From NCBI GenBank assembly GCA_018882795.1, contig VERJ01000001.1:1-64000 (forward strand): DNA of 64,000 nt. Direction: 5' to 3'. Position numbers and translations under genes: made by a program. The DNA is from Burkholderiaceae bacterium (GTDB lineage Bacteria; Pseudomonadota; Gammaproteobacteria; Burkholderiales; Burkholderiaceae_A). This document shows, in pieces, positions 1-11,911 of this stretch; the stretch's first letter is position 1, and every line of letters begins with the position of its first letter. The notes under the pieces were generated by a model. It saw only the letters and a program-made list of their open reading frames with translations. It ran no database searches and was not told the origin of the DNA.

Positions 1-1201
1 GATCAAGATCGGCCTTCAGGTCTTCAACATCTTCCAGGCCTACGGCCACACGAATCAGGGAATCCCGGATGCCGGCCCGGTCCCGCGCCTGCTGTGCAAT
101 ACGGCCATGGGTGGTGGAGGCAGGATGGGTGATGGTGGTACGCGTGTCGCCGAGATTGCCGGTAACCGACATGATCTCAACAGCATCAATTACAGCATGG
201 GCACGGCGCCGTTGCTCTTGCGCAGTCTCGCCCTTCACTTCAAATGACACAATCGCCCCGCCCATGGACTGCTGCTTCATGGCAAGACGATGCTGGGGGT
301 GGGACTCCAACCCAGGATAAAAGACCCGCTGCACAGCGGGATGCTGCTCAAGCCACCGGGCGAGCACCAGCGCCGAAGTCGAGTGGGCATGCATGCGGAT
401 ATCCAAGGTTTCGAGGCCCTTGTGCAACACCCAGGCATTAAAGGGCGAGAGCGACGGGCCGCAGGTGCGGATCATCTGAAAGATCGGTTCGATCAATTCA
501 CGCGTACCAGCGACCGCGCCACCAATCACACGGCCCTGGCCATCAAGATACTTGGTGGCCGAATGCAGCACCAAATCGGCGCCCAAAGCAAGCGGCTGCT
601 GCAATGCAGGTGTGCAGAAACAGTTGTCCACTACCAGGATACTGCCGTGGGCCTTGGCGATGGCAGCGATGGCTCCAACATCAGCGATTTCGGTTAAGGG
701 GTTCGATGGTGTTTCCAGATAAAAAAGCCGCGTATTGGGTTTGACCGCAGCAGCCCAGGCCTGGGGGTCGGTGAGCGACACATAATCCACCGACACGCCG
801 AACTTGACCATGTAATTATCAAAGAGCTGCACGGTTGCCCCAAAGAGGCTTGGTGTGGACACAATGTGGTCGCCTGCCTTCAGCAGCCCCATGCAAGTGG
901 CAAGGATGGCCGACATGCCCGAGCTGGTGGCCACACAACGCTCGGCATTTTCAAGCGATGCAAGCCGCTCCTCAAACATCTGCACGGAAGGATTGGTAAA
1001 CCGCGAATACACCATGCCTGGCTCGCGATTCTGGAAACGCGCGGCCGCCTGCTCGGCATCATCGAAGACAAAACTGGAGGTGAGGTACATCGCCTCGGAG
1101 TGTTCTCCGAACTCTGACCGTGTTGTTCCCGCGCGCACCGCGCGCGTGGCGAATCGAAGATCTCTGCGTTGTGCCGATGCGGGGCGCTTTTTATTCGTCA
1201 T
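1..1201 (-). CDS. metZ: O-succinylhomoserine sulfhydrylase, partial (C-terminus beyond window)
   Basis: Open minus-strand frame from ATG (cat at 1199-1201) beginning MTNKKRPASAQRRDLRFATRAVRAGTTRSEFGEHSEAMYLTSSFVFDDAEQAAARFQNREPGMVYSRFTNP; Cys/Met-metabolism PLP family; overlaps purF by 11 nt. Absent from ORF track because it has no stop in the window. Confidence 0.85.
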   Translation of the reverse strand, partial: MTNKKRPASAQRRDLRFATRAVRAGTTRSEFGEHSEAMYLTSSFVFDDAEQAAARFQNREPGMVYSRFTNPSVQMFEERLASLENAERCVATSSGMSAILATCMGLLKAGDHIVSTPSLFGATVQLFDNYMVKFGVSVDYVSLTDPQAWAAAVKPNTRLFYLETPSNPLTEIADVGAIAAIAKAHGSILVVDNCFCTPALQQPLALGADLVLHSATKYLDGQGRVIGGAVAGTRELIEPIFQMIRTCGPSLSPFNAWVLHKGLETLDIRMHAHSTSALVLARWLEQHPAVQRVFYPGLESHPQHRLAMKQQSMGGAIVSFEVKGETAQEQRRRAHAVIDAVEIMSVTGNLGDTRTTITHPASTTHGRIAQQARDRAGIRDSLIRVAVGLEDVEDLKADLD

Positions 1202-2702
1202 TGGTCAAGTTTAATGCCAGCTGACGACGGGTTGCCTCTGCGCTGCCGTGGATGCGGGAGGACTCCAAAATATCCAGCAGTTTCTCTGTGATATCTCCTG
1301 TGACATAGCGGCCATCAAAACAAGAGGCCTCCAGCCCCTCGATGTTTGGATTCAAGCCCATCACATCACTGCGCATCGATTCAATATCCTGATAAATCAG
1401 GGCATCAGCCCCGATGGCACGGCAGATTTCTTTATCTGAGCGTCCAAAAGCAATCAACTCTCCCCGGGTGGGCATATCGATGCCATAGACATTGGGATAA
1501 CGTACCGGCGGTGCGGCAGAGGCAAAGATCACACGGGCAGCGCCGGAGTCCCGGGCCATCTGAACAATCTCCTGGCTGGTGGTGCCCCGAACAATGGAGT
1601 CATCCACAATCAATACGCTCTTGTCTTTGAATTCATAAGGAATCGCATTGAGCTTCTGACGGACAGACTTCTTGCGCGCCGCCTGACCAGGCATGATGAA
1701 GGTGCGGCCAATGTAGCGATTCTTGATAAAGCCCTCGCGATAGTCCACACCCAACCGCATGGCCAGCTGCATGGCGGCGGGCCGGCTTGAGTCCGGAATT
1801 GGCATCACCACATCAATGGCGCCACTGGGGAATTGCTGACGGACCTTCTCTGCCAATGACTCACCCATGCGTAGCCGCGCGTCATAGACACTCACACCAT
1901 CGATCACAGAATCGGGCCGTGCAAAATACACATACTCAAACACGCAGGGGTTGAGCGTCGTGTGTTGGGCGCAGACCTGAGAATGAATATCCCCATCCAG
2001 TGTGATGATCACGCACTCGCCGGGGGCCACATCGCGAATCGGCGTAAAGCCCAATCCCTGGATGGCCACTGTCTCCGAGGCCACCATCCACTCTTCGCCC
2101 TGGGCATCGACATGGCGTCCCAATGCTAGGGGCCGAATGCCATGGGCATCGCGAAAGGCCACGATGCCATAGCCCGCGATCATCGCCACACAGGCATAGG
2201 CCCCACGGACCCGGGCATGCACAGCGGAAACGGCGGTGAAGATAGAGGATTCATCCAATGACAGGCCGGAGACCGCCTTCTGCAGCTCATGGGCAAAGAC
2301 ATTGAGCAGCACTTCAGAATCGGACTCGGTGTTGATATGCCGACGATCACGCCGATACATATCCTGTTGAAGCTCCTCGGCGTTGGTCAGGTTACCGTTA
2401 TGGCCCAGCACAATGCCAAAGGGCGCATTCACATAGAAAGGCTGGGATTCCTCAGAGTTCGATGCACTACCTGCCGTAGGATAACGGACATGGCCAATGC
2501 CCATCTCGCCCTGGAGATTGCGCATATCCCGGGTGCGAAATACATCGCGTACCAGACCATTGTTGCGATGGATATGAATACGCTTGCCCTGGGCGGTGGC
2601 GATGCCCGCCGCATCCTGACCGCGATGCTGCAATAACAGCAGGCCGTCATAGAGCAGCTGATTAACGCTTGAATGCCCAACGATGCCGATCACGCCACAC
2701 AT
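1191..2702 (-). CDS. purF: amidophosphoribosyltransferase
   Basis: 503 aa, MCGVIGIVGHSSVNQLLYDGLLLLQHRGQDAAGI N-terminal glutamine amidotransferase and PRTase motif VLIVDDSIVRGTTS. Confidence 0.97.
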   Translation of the reverse strand: MCGVIGIVGHSSVNQLLYDGLLLLQHRGQDAAGIATAQGKRIHIHRNNGLVRDVFRTRDMRNLQGEMGIGHVRYPTAGSASNSEESQPFYVNAPFGIVLGHNGNLTNAEELQQDMYRRDRRHINTESDSEVLLNVFAHELQKAVSGLSLDESSIFTAVSAVHARVRGAYACVAMIAGYGIVAFRDAHGIRPLALGRHVDAQGEEWMVASETVAIQGLGFTPIRDVAPGECVIITLDGDIHSQVCAQHTTLNPCVFEYVYFARPDSVIDGVSVYDARLRMGESLAEKVRQQFPSGAIDVVMPIPDSSRPAAMQLAMRLGVDYREGFIKNRYIGRTFIMPGQAARKKSVRQKLNAIPYEFKDKSVLIVDDSIVRGTTSQEIVQMARDSGAARVIFASAAPPVRYPNVYGIDMPTRGELIAFGRSDKEICRAIGADALIYQDIESMRSDVMGLNPNIEGLEASCFDGRYVTGDITEKLLDILESSRIHGSAEATRRQLALNLTNDE

Positions 2703-3250
2703 ACCGCACTCCCTGTAGGGCCCATCTCTGATGTTGGTGAATTTGGAAGTCTAAGCCGATCTCCGACCGGCCGGGGAAGCCAGGGCGCGGCCGTGCGAAT
2801 GCCCAGCTCCAAAAAGCCCCGGCTCTTGGCCTTCTGCCAGGCCAGCTGGCCGGGCAGCGCTGTCATGGAGGCCAGAATCGCCAACACAACCACAATCAAT
2901 CCACCACGCGCCATGCCAAAGGCCATGCCCAGGACCCGGTCAATGCCACTGATGCCCGCAGCGCTTACCAATTCCTTGGCCAGCATCACCAGCAGCTTGC
3001 CCACTACCAGAATCACCACCAGGACAATCACGAAGGCCAGCGTCTGCTGCAGGGGGGCAGTGAGCCAACCGGGCAGCAGGTCTGCCACCAGATGGGCAAG
3101 ACGACTCGCGCCAACGATCGCCAAGACCCAGACCGCCAGCGATGCAATTTCCTTCACCAGGCCACGAAACACTGACAGCAGTGTTGAGACAGTAATGATG
3201 CCCAGCACAACCAGATCCACCCAGGTCAGGGCCTCCAGCCAGGGCATCAA
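2690..3250 (-). CDS. cvpA: CvpA family protein
   Basis: Hydrophobic ~180 aa protein (LTWVDLVVLGIITVSTLLSVFRGLVKE) directly upstream of purF. Confidence 0.9.
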   Translation of the reverse strand: MMPWLEALTWVDLVVLGIITVSTLLSVFRGLVKEIASLAVWVLAIVGASRLAHLVADLLPGWLTAPLQQTLAFVIVLVVILVVGKLLVMLAKELVSAAGISGIDRVLGMAFGMARGGLIVVVLAILASMTALPGQLAWQKAKSRGFLELGIRTAAPWLPRPVGDRLRLPNSPTSEMGPTGSAVCVA

Positions 3251-3957
3251 GGATTCACCACCATGGCGTCATAGCCCTGCGACTTGGCCCGGTCACGGAC
3301 TTGGTTGGCCAAGTCACGGGTCTCAAAAGGCCCGATACGAACGCGATGCCGCTCAGCACCATCGTCCAATTTGATCGATTCGACCACTACACGATGCCCG
3401 CCAGCCGTGAGCTTGGCTTTCACTGCATTGGCCGTCTCGAGCTTGGCATAGGCGCCCACCTGAACAAACACGCCGCTGTCGCTTGGCTTCTTCGGCTCGG
3501 CGGCCTTGGGCTCAGATTTTTTAGGCTCCGCCTGTTTGGTCTCCGGCTTTTTGGGCTCTGTCTTGCCGTTTTGCGCTTTGGGTTCTGTGGATTGCTGTTC
3601 AACTCGTGGCGCATCGGCCTTGGAGGGCTCGGCCTTTTCGGGTGCAACCCGGGCAGATTCGCCCTTTGAGGACTCCACCGGCTTCTGGACTGACTTTTCG
3701 GCCCAATGCTCTGGCGCGGCAGGCTTAAGGGAATCGATCTTGGAGAAAAGTGAATTCTTCGAAGGAATCTCGATCAAGAGATCCTGAGAGAGAGGTCTTG
3801 CCTGTTCTTCCAATAAAAACGGTGCAATTGCCGCAACAACACCGGTGATGATCAACGCGCCGAGAAGACGCCAGCGGGCTCGACGCTTGTGATCCGCCAT
3901 CGGATCGGAGGCTTCATCATCACGTTTGAAGGAACGGGACTCGCGATCAGCGGACAT
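3247..3957 (-). CDS. SPOR domain-containing protein (DedD-like)
   Basis: N-terminal TM, long K/E/P-rich linker, C-terminal SPOR domain (GVFVQVGAYAKLETANAVKAKLTAGGHRVVVE...VRIGPFETRDLANQVRDRAKSQGYDAMVV). Confidence 0.9.
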   Translation of the reverse strand: MSADRESRSFKRDDEASDPMADHKRRARWRLLGALIITGVVAAIAPFLLEEQARPLSQDLLIEIPSKNSLFSKIDSLKPAAPEHWAEKSVQKPVESSKGESARVAPEKAEPSKADAPRVEQQSTEPKAQNGKTEPKKPETKQAEPKKSEPKAAEPKKPSDSGVFVQVGAYAKLETANAVKAKLTAGGHRVVVESIKLDDGAERHRVRIGPFETRDLANQVRDRAKSQGYDAMVVNP

Positions 3958-5248
3958 GGCGCAGAGAAGAGAGTGCAGCGATAGTCAGAAAGGACCCGAA
4001 GGCCACGATTCTATCATTCGGCCCCACCATGCCGACCGCATGACGATAGGCCTCAGCAGGATCAGCAAAACAGCTTGACCCCGCCTGCGGCAGCACTTCG
4101 TGCAAAGCATTCGCAAGCGCCTCTGCAGTACGCGCACGGCCCACCGTCTGCGGGCCCTCCAGGCTGCACAGGCACCAGTGATCGATCCGATCACCAATTC
4201 TGCGAAAGATCTCCTGCGCATCCTTGCCTGCAAGAATGCCCACCACCGCCACCGATTTCGGGAAAAATCCCATCTGATCCAGATTGGCGGCAAGCACGCC
4301 TGCCGCATGCGGGTTGTGGGCTACATCCAGCACCACGGCGGGCTGTCCCGGCAGCACCTGAAATCGCGCAGGCAGGATCACCATGGCCAGCCCCTGACGA
4401 ACCGCACCCTGAGAGACTGGAATCCGGTCTTTGAGTGCAGTAAGCGCGGCCAATGCGGCAGAGGCGTTGAGCAGTTGATTCGCACCGCGTAGAGCGGGAT
4501 AAGCCATGGCGTTGCGGCGCTGGCCCCGACCCGCCCAGCTCCACTGCTGCCGATCTCCCTGAAAATTGAAGTCCACGCCAAACTGCCAGAGATCTGCGCC
4601 AATCGCACCCACCACTTCCGCGATTGATGAAGGCGGTTCCGGATCAGCACAGATCAATGGCCGGCCGGGTTTTGCAATATGAGCCTTCTCCCAGCCGATA
4701 CGCTCACGGGTATCACCTAAAAACTCCTGATGATCGAGATCAACCGAGACCAACACCGAACAGTCCGCATCCACGATGTTGACCGCATCCAGTCGACCAC
4801 CCAGACCGATTTCAAGAATCGCAACCTCCACTCCTGCACGTGCAATCACATCAAAGATCGCCAGAGTGGTGAATTCAAAATAGGTCAGCGATGTATCGCC
4901 ACAGGATTGTTCAACGCGAGTAAATGCCTGAATCAAGGCATCGTCATCAATCTCTTGCCCTTCAATCCGAAGCCGTTCGTTAAATTGATTCAGATGGGGA
5001 GATGTATAGGTGGCCACCCGGTAGCCCGCCTGCAGCAGTATGGATTCCAATGTGGCGCAGGTCGATCCCTTGCCATTGGTGCCCCCCACCAAAATGGAAG
5101 TGCAGCCCAGCGAGATCAGGGGATGGGTTGTGTCTCGGCCTGGCGTAAAGCCCATGGCCTGCGCAACACGGACAACACGCTCCAGGCCCAGATCAATCGG
5201 CCTGACGTGCTGTGAGGAAATGTGTTGCAGCCAGTCTTCGAGTGTCAA
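3947..5248 (-). CDS. folC: bifunctional folylpolyglutamate synthase/dihydrofolate synthase
   Basis: Mur-ligase-like: ILVGGTNGKGSTCATLE, YTSPHLNQFNERLRI, LDVAHNPHAAGVLAANL. Confidence 0.95.
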   Translation of the reverse strand: MTLEDWLQHISSQHVRPIDLGLERVVRVAQAMGFTPGRDTTHPLISLGCTSILVGGTNGKGSTCATLESILLQAGYRVATYTSPHLNQFNERLRIEGQEIDDDALIQAFTRVEQSCGDTSLTYFEFTTLAIFDVIARAGVEVAILEIGLGGRLDAVNIVDADCSVLVSVDLDHQEFLGDTRERIGWEKAHIAKPGRPLICADPEPPSSIAEVVGAIGADLWQFGVDFNFQGDRQQWSWAGRGQRRNAMAYPALRGANQLLNASAALAALTALKDRIPVSQGAVRQGLAMVILPARFQVLPGQPAVVLDVAHNPHAAGVLAANLDQMGFFPKSVAVVGILAGKDAQEIFRRIGDRIDHWCLCSLEGPQTVGRARTAEALANALHEVLPQAGSSCFADPAEAYRHAVGMVGPNDRIVAFGSFLTIAALSSLRHVR

Positions 5249-5269
5249 TTGACCGTCAACACCCAGACA

Positions 5270-6139
5270 TCAGCGCACGGCATCGGCGGGCTGGCGCAAC
5301 AGCAGCGTCAGCAGGTCGGCGATTTCATCGCGCATTTTGCGCCGATCCACAATGCGGTCTACCGCACCCTTCTCCAGCAGAAACTCTGCACGCTGAAATC
5401 CGGCAGGCAGTTTTTCGCGTACCGTCTGCTCAATCACCCGGGGACCAGCAAATCCCACCAAGGCTTTGGGCTCGGCAATCACCACGTCTCCCAAAAAGGC
5501 AAAGCTCGCCGACACGCCACCCATGGTGGGATCGGTCAGCACAGAGATATAGGGCAGCCGCGCCGCGCCTAACTGCTGCAACACCGCAGTGGTCCGCGCC
5601 ATCTGCATCAACGACAGCAAACCCTCCTGCATGCGTGCACCGCCACTGGCCGCGATGCTGATAAAGGCGACCTTATTCTCAATCGCGGCCTCAACCGCCC
5701 GCACAAAACGCTCCCCTACCACCGAGCCCATTGATCCGCCCATAAATTCGAATTCAAAGCAGGCGACCACCACAGGCACCGATTTGATCGATCCGCCCAG
5801 GGCAATCAGGGCATCGGTTTCACCGGTCTGCTCCATGGCCTCGGAGAGCCGCTCGGGATATTTACGACTGTCTTTGAATTTCAGCGAATCAACAGGCAGC
5901 ACCTCTTGGCCGATTTCGTAGCGGCCTCCGGCATCCAGCAATTTGTCGAGCCGCTCACGGGCCCGGATGCGCAGATGGTGATCACACTTGGGACAGACCT
6001 GCTGGTTGGTTTCCAGATCGGTGCGGTAGAGCACCGATTCGCAGGCAGGGCACTTTAACCACAGGCCCTCCGGCACACTGCGGCGGGGCCCCTCAGTCCG
6101 TTGGATCTTGGGCGGAAGGATCTTGTCAATCCAGCTCAT
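5270..6139 (-). CDS. accD: acetyl-CoA carboxylase carboxyltransferase subunit beta
   Basis: Zn-ribbon [26 protein letters not shown] and carboxyltransferase core. Confidence 0.97.
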   Translation of the reverse strand: MSWIDKILPPKIQRTEGPRRSVPEGLWLKCPACESVLYRTDLETNQQVCPKCDHHLRIRARERLDKLLDAGGRYEIGQEVLPVDSLKFKDSRKYPERLSEAMEQTGETDALIALGGSIKSVPVVVACFEFEFMGGSMGSVVGERFVRAVEAAIENKVAFISIAASGGARMQEGLLSLMQMARTTAVLQQLGAARLPYISVLTDPTMGGVSASFAFLGDVVIAEPKALVGFAGPRVIEQTVREKLPAGFQRAEFLLEKGAVDRIVDRRKMRDEIADLLTLLLRQPADAVR

Positions 6140-6969
6140 GCAGCCTCCGATTTGAGTTTTGCGGGCATCGCATCCAGTGCTGCGCGAATGCCTGACATGA
6201 ATTCCCCGGCAGCCTGGAGCGGATCCCGGCCTGCCTGCTGCGCATCTTCCATGATGCGAATCAATGCGCTGCCAATCACTACCGCATCTGCTGCCGATGC
6301 AACAGCCACAGCCGAGGCGGCATCGCTGATGCCAAAGCCAACACCGATGGGCATCGCAGTGAATCGACGAATTTCCTGCACCCGGGCTGCCACTGCGGCT
6401 GGATCAATGTGGGCAGCGCCGGTCACGCCGCGCAACGAGACATAGTAGAGATAGCCCGAGCCCAGACGCGCCACATCGCGCATGCGGGATTCGGTCGATG
6501 TTGGTGCCAGAAGAAAAATTGGATCCAGGCTGACCGACTTCAGCGCCGCACTAAAGTCCTCGCACTCTTCCGGGGGATAGTCCACGATGATGGTGCCATC
6601 GACACCGGCCTCTTTCGCCGCGGCAACAAAGGCGCGCAGGCCAAAGCGTTCCACGGGATTGGCATAGCCCATCAACACAACCGGTGTGGCTGCATCCATC
6701 GAACGAAACTCTCTCACCCAGGCAAGGCAATCCTGCAGGGTGACATGCCGGGCCAGGGCCCGCTCACTTGAGCGTTGGATCACCGGACCATCAGCCATGG
6801 GATCAGAGAACGGCACACCCAGCTCAATGACATCCGCGCCGTTTTTCACCAGCGACTGCATCAGACGGACCACATTCTCACGCGCAGGGTCGCCCGCGGT
6901 GATATAGGGCACCAGGCCCGTCTTGCCCTGACGGGCCAATCGCTGAAAAGTCTGCTGAATACGTGACAA
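6136..6969 (-). CDS. trpA: tryptophan synthase subunit alpha
   Basis: [27 protein letters not shown]...; ORF track begins at 7011, but the TTG at 6967-6969 (LSRIQQ) is a more likely start and avoids overlap with trpB. Confidence 0.93.
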   Translation of the reverse strand: MSRIQQTFQRLARQGKTGLVPYITAGDPARENVVRLMQSLVKNGADVIELGVPFSDPMADGPVIQRSSERALARHVTLQDCLAWVREFRSMDAATPVVLMGYANPVERFGLRAFVAAAKEAGVDGTIIVDYPPEECEDFSAALKSVSLDPIFLLAPTSTESRMRDVARLGSGYLYYVSLRGVTGAAHIDPAAVAARVQEIRRFTAMPIGVGFGISDAASAVAVASAADAVVIGSALIRIMEDAQQAGRDPLQAAGEFMSGIRAALDAMPAKLKSEAA

Positions 6970-6982
6970 AGGAATCCTTGAA

Positions 6983-8215
6983 TCAGAGATGCAGACCGCT
7001 GCGCTCGGCAACCGTGTGCATGTCCTTATCGCCGCGACCGGACAGGTTCACGAGAATGATCTTGTCTTGAGGCATGCTGGGTGCAATCTTTGCAGCGTAG
7101 GCCAACGCGTGGCTTGACTCCAGGGCCGGGATGATGCCCTCGATGCGGCAACAGGTATGAAACGCATCAAGACTCTCCTGGTCTGTGATCGCTGCATACT
7201 GAGCACGGCCAGAATCCTTTAACCAGGCATGCTCTGGGCCCACGCCGGGATAGTCCAGTCCCGCCGAGATGGAGTGGGTCTCAATGATCTGGCCAGCAGC
7301 ATCCTGCATCAGATAAGTGCGATTGCCGTGCAGCACACCCGGCGTGCCTGCATTCAACGGCGCCGCATGTCGGCCCGATGCGATGCCTTCGCCAGCCGCC
7401 TCGACACCCACTAATTGGACATCGGGCATATTCAAGTAGTCATAGAAGATGCCCATGGCATTACTGCCTCCGCCCACGCAGGCCACGATCATGTCGGGCT
7501 GGCGGCCCACCATCTCGGGCATCTGCCACAGACACTCCTTGCCCACCACAGAATTGAAGTCGCGCACCATCATCGGGTAGGGATGGGGCCCTGCCACTGT
7601 GCCGATGATGTAATACGTGTTGTCGATGTTGGTGACCCAATCGCGCATCGCTTCGTTGAGCGCATCTTTCAGGGTTTTAGAGCCGCTCTCTACTGGCACG
7701 ACTTTCGCACCAAGCAGCTTCATGCGATAGACATTGGCGGCCTGACGGGCGACATCCGTGGCACCCATATAGACCACGCACTCCATACCGAATCGCGCCG
7801 CCACCGTAGCCGAGGCCACACCATGCTGGCCGGCGCCAGTCTCTGCGATCACACGGGGCTTGCCCATACGGCGGGCAAGAAGCGCCTGGCCGATGGTGTT
7901 GTTCACCTTATGGGCACCGGTGTGATTTAAGTCCTCACGTTTGAAATAGATCTGCGCACCGCCCAGGATCTCTGACCATCGTTTGGCGTGATACACAGGG
8001 CTTGGCCGACCCACGAAGTGCTTCAGCTCGCGGTGAAACTCTTCAAGGAATTCCGGGTCCTGCCGAAAATGGTCATAGGCCTGGCGCAGTTCCTCGAGTG
8101 CATGGGTCAGTGTTTCCGAGACAAAGCTGCCCCCATAAGGCCCGAAGTGGCCCCGGGAATCGGGGTACTGATAGGGCTCGGCTGGTGCGGAGGGTGGCAA
8201 ATCGTTTGGCTTCAT
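6983..8215 (-). CDS. trpB: tryptophan synthase subunit beta
   Basis: 410 aa; [18 protein letters not shown]-lysine motif, GGGSNAMG. Confidence 0.98.
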   Translation of the reverse strand: MKPNDLPPSAPAEPYQYPDSRGHFGPYGGSFVSETLTHALEELRQAYDHFRQDPEFLEEFHRELKHFVGRPSPVYHAKRWSEILGGAQIYFKREDLNHTGAHKVNNTIGQALLARRMGKPRVIAETGAGQHGVASATVAARFGMECVVYMGATDVARQAANVYRMKLLGAKVVPVESGSKTLKDALNEAMRDWVTNIDNTYYIIGTVAGPHPYPMMVRDFNSVVGKECLWQMPEMVGRQPDMIVACVGGGSNAMGIFYDYLNMPDVQLVGVEAAGEGIASGRHAAPLNAGTPGVLHGNRTYLMQDAAGQIIETHSISAGLDYPGVGPEHAWLKDSGRAQYAAITDQESLDAFHTCCRIEGIIPALESSHALAYAAKIAPSMPQDKIILVNLSGRGDKDMHTVAERSGLHL

Positions 8216-8226
8216 GATCCGATGTT

Positions 8227-8919
8227 CTATGGGCGAAGGGCATCTGCGACCCGCACAGAAGCCACAAATTCTCTGATCCGCCGGGCGTCCTTGATCCCTT
8301 TTAACTGCTTTCCGTTTTCTCGAGCCTCCACGCCACTGCTCACATCCACACAGGGCGGTCTGAGCCGGGCGATGGCCTGCCCAACAGACCCCGATTCTAG
8401 CCCCCCGGACAGAACCCAGGAAGACTCAAGCCTGGGGGCTCGGGCGAAGACGCCCTCCAGAAGACCCCAATCAAAGCTCTGGCCACTGCCACCAAAACCC
8501 ACGCTGTCAGCGTCAAACAGCACGGCATGGCAGTCTTCATAGGCTGCGACCCGTTGGGCGATGGCATTGCCTTGGGCTGCGCCAGGTGTGAAGACCTCGC
8601 TACCGATGCGCAGGGCCTTGATCACCGGCCGCCCAAGGCCCCTGCAGTCATCGGGGGACTCGTCGCCATGCAGCTGAAGATGGGAGAGCCCCACCTCATC
8701 GGCGACCGACAACATGATGTTTCGCGGCGCGTTGACAAAAAGACCCACCAGGCAGACCCAGGCCGGCACGCGCCGTGCAAGCCGCTGGGCCTGCTGAATG
8801 GACACGGACCTTGGACTGGGCTCATAAAACACGAATCCGATCGCGTCGACGCCTGCCTCCACGGCATCATCGACATCGGGCTCACGGGTTAATCCACAAA
8901 CTTTGATTCGGGTACGCAT
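8227..8919 (-). CDS. trpF: phosphoribosylanthranilate isomerase
   Basis: [38 protein letters not shown]. Confidence 0.96.
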   Translation of the reverse strand: MRTRIKVCGLTREPDVDDAVEAGVDAIGFVFYEPSPRSVSIQQAQRLARRVPAWVCLVGLFVNAPRNIMLSVADEVGLSHLQLHGDESPDDCRGLGRPVIKALRIGSEVFTPGAAQGNAIAQRVAAYEDCHAVLFDADSVGFGGSGQSFDWGLLEGVFARAPRLESSWVLSGGLESGSVGQAIARLRPPCVDVSSGVEARENGKQLKGIKDARRIREFVASVRVADALRP

Positions 8920-9665
8920 AACAGTTGGGAATCGTACTCGACCTGCTCCAGGCAGAGCCCCTGCGCAGGAAAGGTCCTGGCCGCCTGGGTCCTGTCACGG
9001 CCTGCAAGAACAGCCCGGGCCCAATCCAATGACTGTGCGCCCCGGCCAACCTCCACCACGGTGCCAACAAGATTGCGCACCATATGGTGCAAAAAAGCAT
9101 TGGCTGCGAGATGAAACTCAATCACCGGCCCCGACTGCCGCAACTCAAACTGCACCAGGCGACGAATCGGTGAGCTCGCCTGGCACTCTGATGAGCGAAA
9201 GGCAGAAAAATCGTGCTCACCCACAAAGAGCGCGGCCGCCTGACGCATCAACTCCAGATCGAGCGGCCGATAAAACCATGTGGCGTGACGTTGCAGCAGC
9301 GGAGAGCGGGTTGGTGTGTGTACGATCCGATAGACATAGCGTCGCGATATGGCAGAAAACCGCGCATGAAAATCATCTGACACGCTAATTGCCCAGCGCA
9401 CCGCGATGCTCTGCGGCAGCAGGGCATTTAACCCCCGCACCCAATTCCAGGCAGACCGATCCACCAGCGTATACAGATGCACCACCTGGCCGCGTGCATG
9501 CACACCGGCATCTGTGCGGCCCGCACAGATGGTCGGATGCGGACTGCCAGTGAATTTCATTAGCGCCGCTTCCAGCTGGTCCTGAATTGTGTTGCCACCC
9601 GGCTGGGTCTGCCAGCCATTCCAGTCGGTGCCGTCGTACTCCAGGCCGAGGGCTAGACGCATCAA
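8889..9665 (-). CDS. truA: tRNA pseudouridine(38-40) synthase
   Basis: [27 protein letters not shown]...[18 protein letters not shown]. Confidence 0.96.
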   Translation of the reverse strand: MMRLALGLEYDGTDWNGWQTQPGGNTIQDQLEAALMKFTGSPHPTICAGRTDAGVHARGQVVHLYTLVDRSAWNWVRGLNALLPQSIAVRWAISVSDDFHARFSAISRRYVYRIVHTPTRSPLLQRHATWFYRPLDLELMRQAAALFVGEHDFSAFRSSECQASSPIRRLVQFELRQSGPVIEFHLAANAFLHHMVRNLVGTVVEVGRGAQSLDWARAVLAGRDRTQAARTFPAQGLCLEQVEYDSQLLCVPESKFVD

Positions 9666-10798
9666 CGCTCAAGCAGAATCCGAAGCATGCGGCGTAGCGG
9701 CTCGGCCGCACCCCAAAGCAGCTGATCACCGACTGTAAACGCTGCGAGGTATTGGGGCCCCATCGCCATCTTGTGCAGACGACCCACCGGGACAGTCATC
9801 GTGCCGCTGATGGCCGCTGGTGTGAGCTCACGCTCGGTGCGCTCACGCTCGTTCGGAATCACACGGACCCAATCATTTGCCTTAGCAAGAATGTCGACCA
9901 CCTCATCCATCGGCACATCCTTGGTCATTTTCACCGTGAGCGCCTGCGAATGGCAGCGCATAGCGCCGATACGGACACATAGGCCATCAATCGGAATTGA
10001 TCCGGGTGAACGAAATGGCGGATTGCCCAGAATCTTGTTGGCCTCGGCACCACCCTTCCACTCCTCTTTGCTCTGCCCATGCTCGACCGGCACATCAATC
10101 CAGGGAATGAGGCTGCCGGCAAGCGGTACACCGCGGAAGTTCTCCACGGGAAGACCCGCGGCCGCTCCCGATCGCAGGGTGTCGCTGATCTTGCGATCGA
10201 TGTCCAGAATGGCAGAGGACGGGTCGGCCAGCTCCTTTTCCACCACGTGATGCAGCCTGCCCATCTGAGAGAGCAGCTCGCGCATATTCTGCGCACCTGC
10301 CCCCGATGCCGCCTGATAGGTCATTGCACTGACCCACTCAACCAGGTTTTGACGAAAGAGTCCGCCCATCGCCATGAGCATCAGACTGACCGTGCAGTTG
10401 CCACCGATCCAGTTCTTGCCACCTGATGCCAGCGCCTTATCAATCACCGGGCGATTGACCGGATCGAGAATGATCACGGCATCCTGCTCCATGCGCAGGG
10501 CCGATGCTGCATCAATCCAATGGCCAGACCAGCCGGCCGCGCGCAGCTTGGGAAAGACTTCCTTGGTGTAGTCGCCACCCTGGCAGGTGATGACGATATC
10601 CATCGCCTTCAAGGCATTGATATCAGAGGCCGATTTCAAGGGCTCATTCGATTTGGCAAAGGCTGGCGCCGCGCCACCCGCATTCGAGGTGCTGAAAAAC
10701 ACCGGCTCAATCAGAGCGAAATCATTTTCCTGCTGCATACGCTGCATCAGGACCGAGCCCACCATGCCGCGCCAACCGACCAGACCCACTTTTTTCAT
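9662..10798 (-). CDS. asd: aspartate-semialdehyde dehydrogenase
   Basis: [21 protein letters not shown]...; [16 protein letters not shown] active-site Cys. Confidence 0.97.
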   Translation of the reverse strand: MKKVGLVGWRGMVGSVLMQRMQQENDFALIEPVFFSTSNAGGAAPAFAKSNEPLKSASDINALKAMDIVITCQGGDYTKEVFPKLRAAGWSGHWIDAASALRMEQDAVIILDPVNRPVIDKALASGGKNWIGGNCTVSLMLMAMGGLFRQNLVEWVSAMTYQAASGAGAQNMRELLSQMGRLHHVVEKELADPSSAILDIDRKISDTLRSGAAAGLPVENFRGVPLAGSLIPWIDVPVEHGQSKEEWKGGAEANKILGNPPFRSPGSIPIDGLCVRIGAMRCHSQALTVKMTKDVPMDEVVDILAKANDWVRVIPNERERTERELTPAAISGTMTVPVGRLHKMAMGPQYLAAFTVGDQLLWGAAEPLRRMLRILLER

Positions 10799-10819
10799 TT
10801 TGTATTCTCTTTTGACGTG

Positions 10820-11905
10820 TTATCCCAATGCAGCCAGCACTGCATCGCCCATTTCTACCGTGCCCACCCGCTTGCAGCCCTCGCGATAGATATCACCCGT
10901 TGCATATCCAGCTGCCAGGGTCTTTCTCACCGCCGCCTCTATCGCATCCGCCGCCTGGGCCAGGCCAAAGCTATAGCGCAACATCATGGCAGCAGAGAGC
11001 ATCGTCGCCAAGGGATTGGCAAGGTTTTTCCCGGCAATATCGGGCGCAGAGCCATGAATCGGCTCATAGAGTCCCTTGTTGTTGGCATCCAGCGATGCCG
11101 AGGGCAGCATGCCGATTGAGCCCGTCAGCATCGACGCTTCGTCCGACAGAATGTCCCCGAACATATTGCCGGTCACCATCACATCGAACTGTTTGGGATT
11201 TTTCAACAGCTGCATCGCCGCGTTATCGACATACATATGGGAGAGCTCGACATCGGGGTATTGTTTACCCAGCTCGGTCATGACATCGCGCCACAGCTGG
11301 GTGGTCTCCAGCACGTTGGCCTTATCCACCGAGCAGACCCGGCGATTGCGCTTCTGTGCCGCCTGAAATGCGACATGGCCGATACGCACAATTTCGCTTT
11401 CGCGATAGACCATGGTGTCGAACCCCTCACGCTCACCATTTTCCAGCACACGCACACCCCGGGGTTTGCCGAAATAAATATCGCCCGTGAGCTCACGGAT
11501 GATCATGATGTCTAGGCCCGAGACCACCTCGGGCTTGAGCGTTGAGGCGCCAGCAAGTTCCGGATAAATCATTGCCGGCCGCAGGTTGGCAAAGAGCTGC
11601 AATTCCTTACGCAGGCCCAGAATCGCCTGTTCAGGGCGGAGTTCGCGGGGCAAGGTATCCAGGCTGAAGTCACCGACTGCACCAAAGAGAATCGCATTCG
11701 CATCTTTCGCGAGTTTGAGTGTGGACTCGGGCAGGGGATGGCCGCTTGCGCGATAGCCCGCACCTCCCACCGGGGCCTCCTGCAGGGTCAGCGAAAAGTG
11801 CCCCTGCTCGGATAGGCGTCTGAGCACACGCACTGCCTGCGCGGTGATTTCAGTGCCGATGCCATCGCCCGGCAGGACTGCAATGTTGAGCGTTTTATTC
11901 ATCAC
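10820..11905 (-). CDS. leuB: 3-isopropylmalate dehydrogenase
   Basis: [14 protein letters not shown]..., [30 protein letters not shown]. Confidence 0.97.
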   Translation of the reverse strand: MMNKTLNIAVLPGDGIGTEITAQAVRVLRRLSEQGHFSLTLQEAPVGGAGYRASGHPLPESTLKLAKDANAILFGAVGDFSLDTLPRELRPEQAILGLRKELQLFANLRPAMIYPELAGASTLKPEVVSGLDIMIIRELTGDIYFGKPRGVRVLENGEREGFDTMVYRESEIVRIGHVAFQAAQKRNRRVCSVDKANVLETTQLWRDVMTELGKQYPDVELSHMYVDNAAMQLLKNPKQFDVMVTGNMFGDILSDEASMLTGSIGMLPSASLDANNKGLYEPIHGSAPDIAGKNLANPLATMLSAAMMLRYSFGLAQAADAIEAAVRKTLAAGYATGDIYREGCKRVGTVEMGDAVLAALG

Positions 11906-11911
11906 AAACCC

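Noticed and set aside
2673-3374. 233-aa + strand ORF
   Set aside because: Antisense to cvpA and SPOR genes; Arg/Thr/Ser-rich shadow frame.
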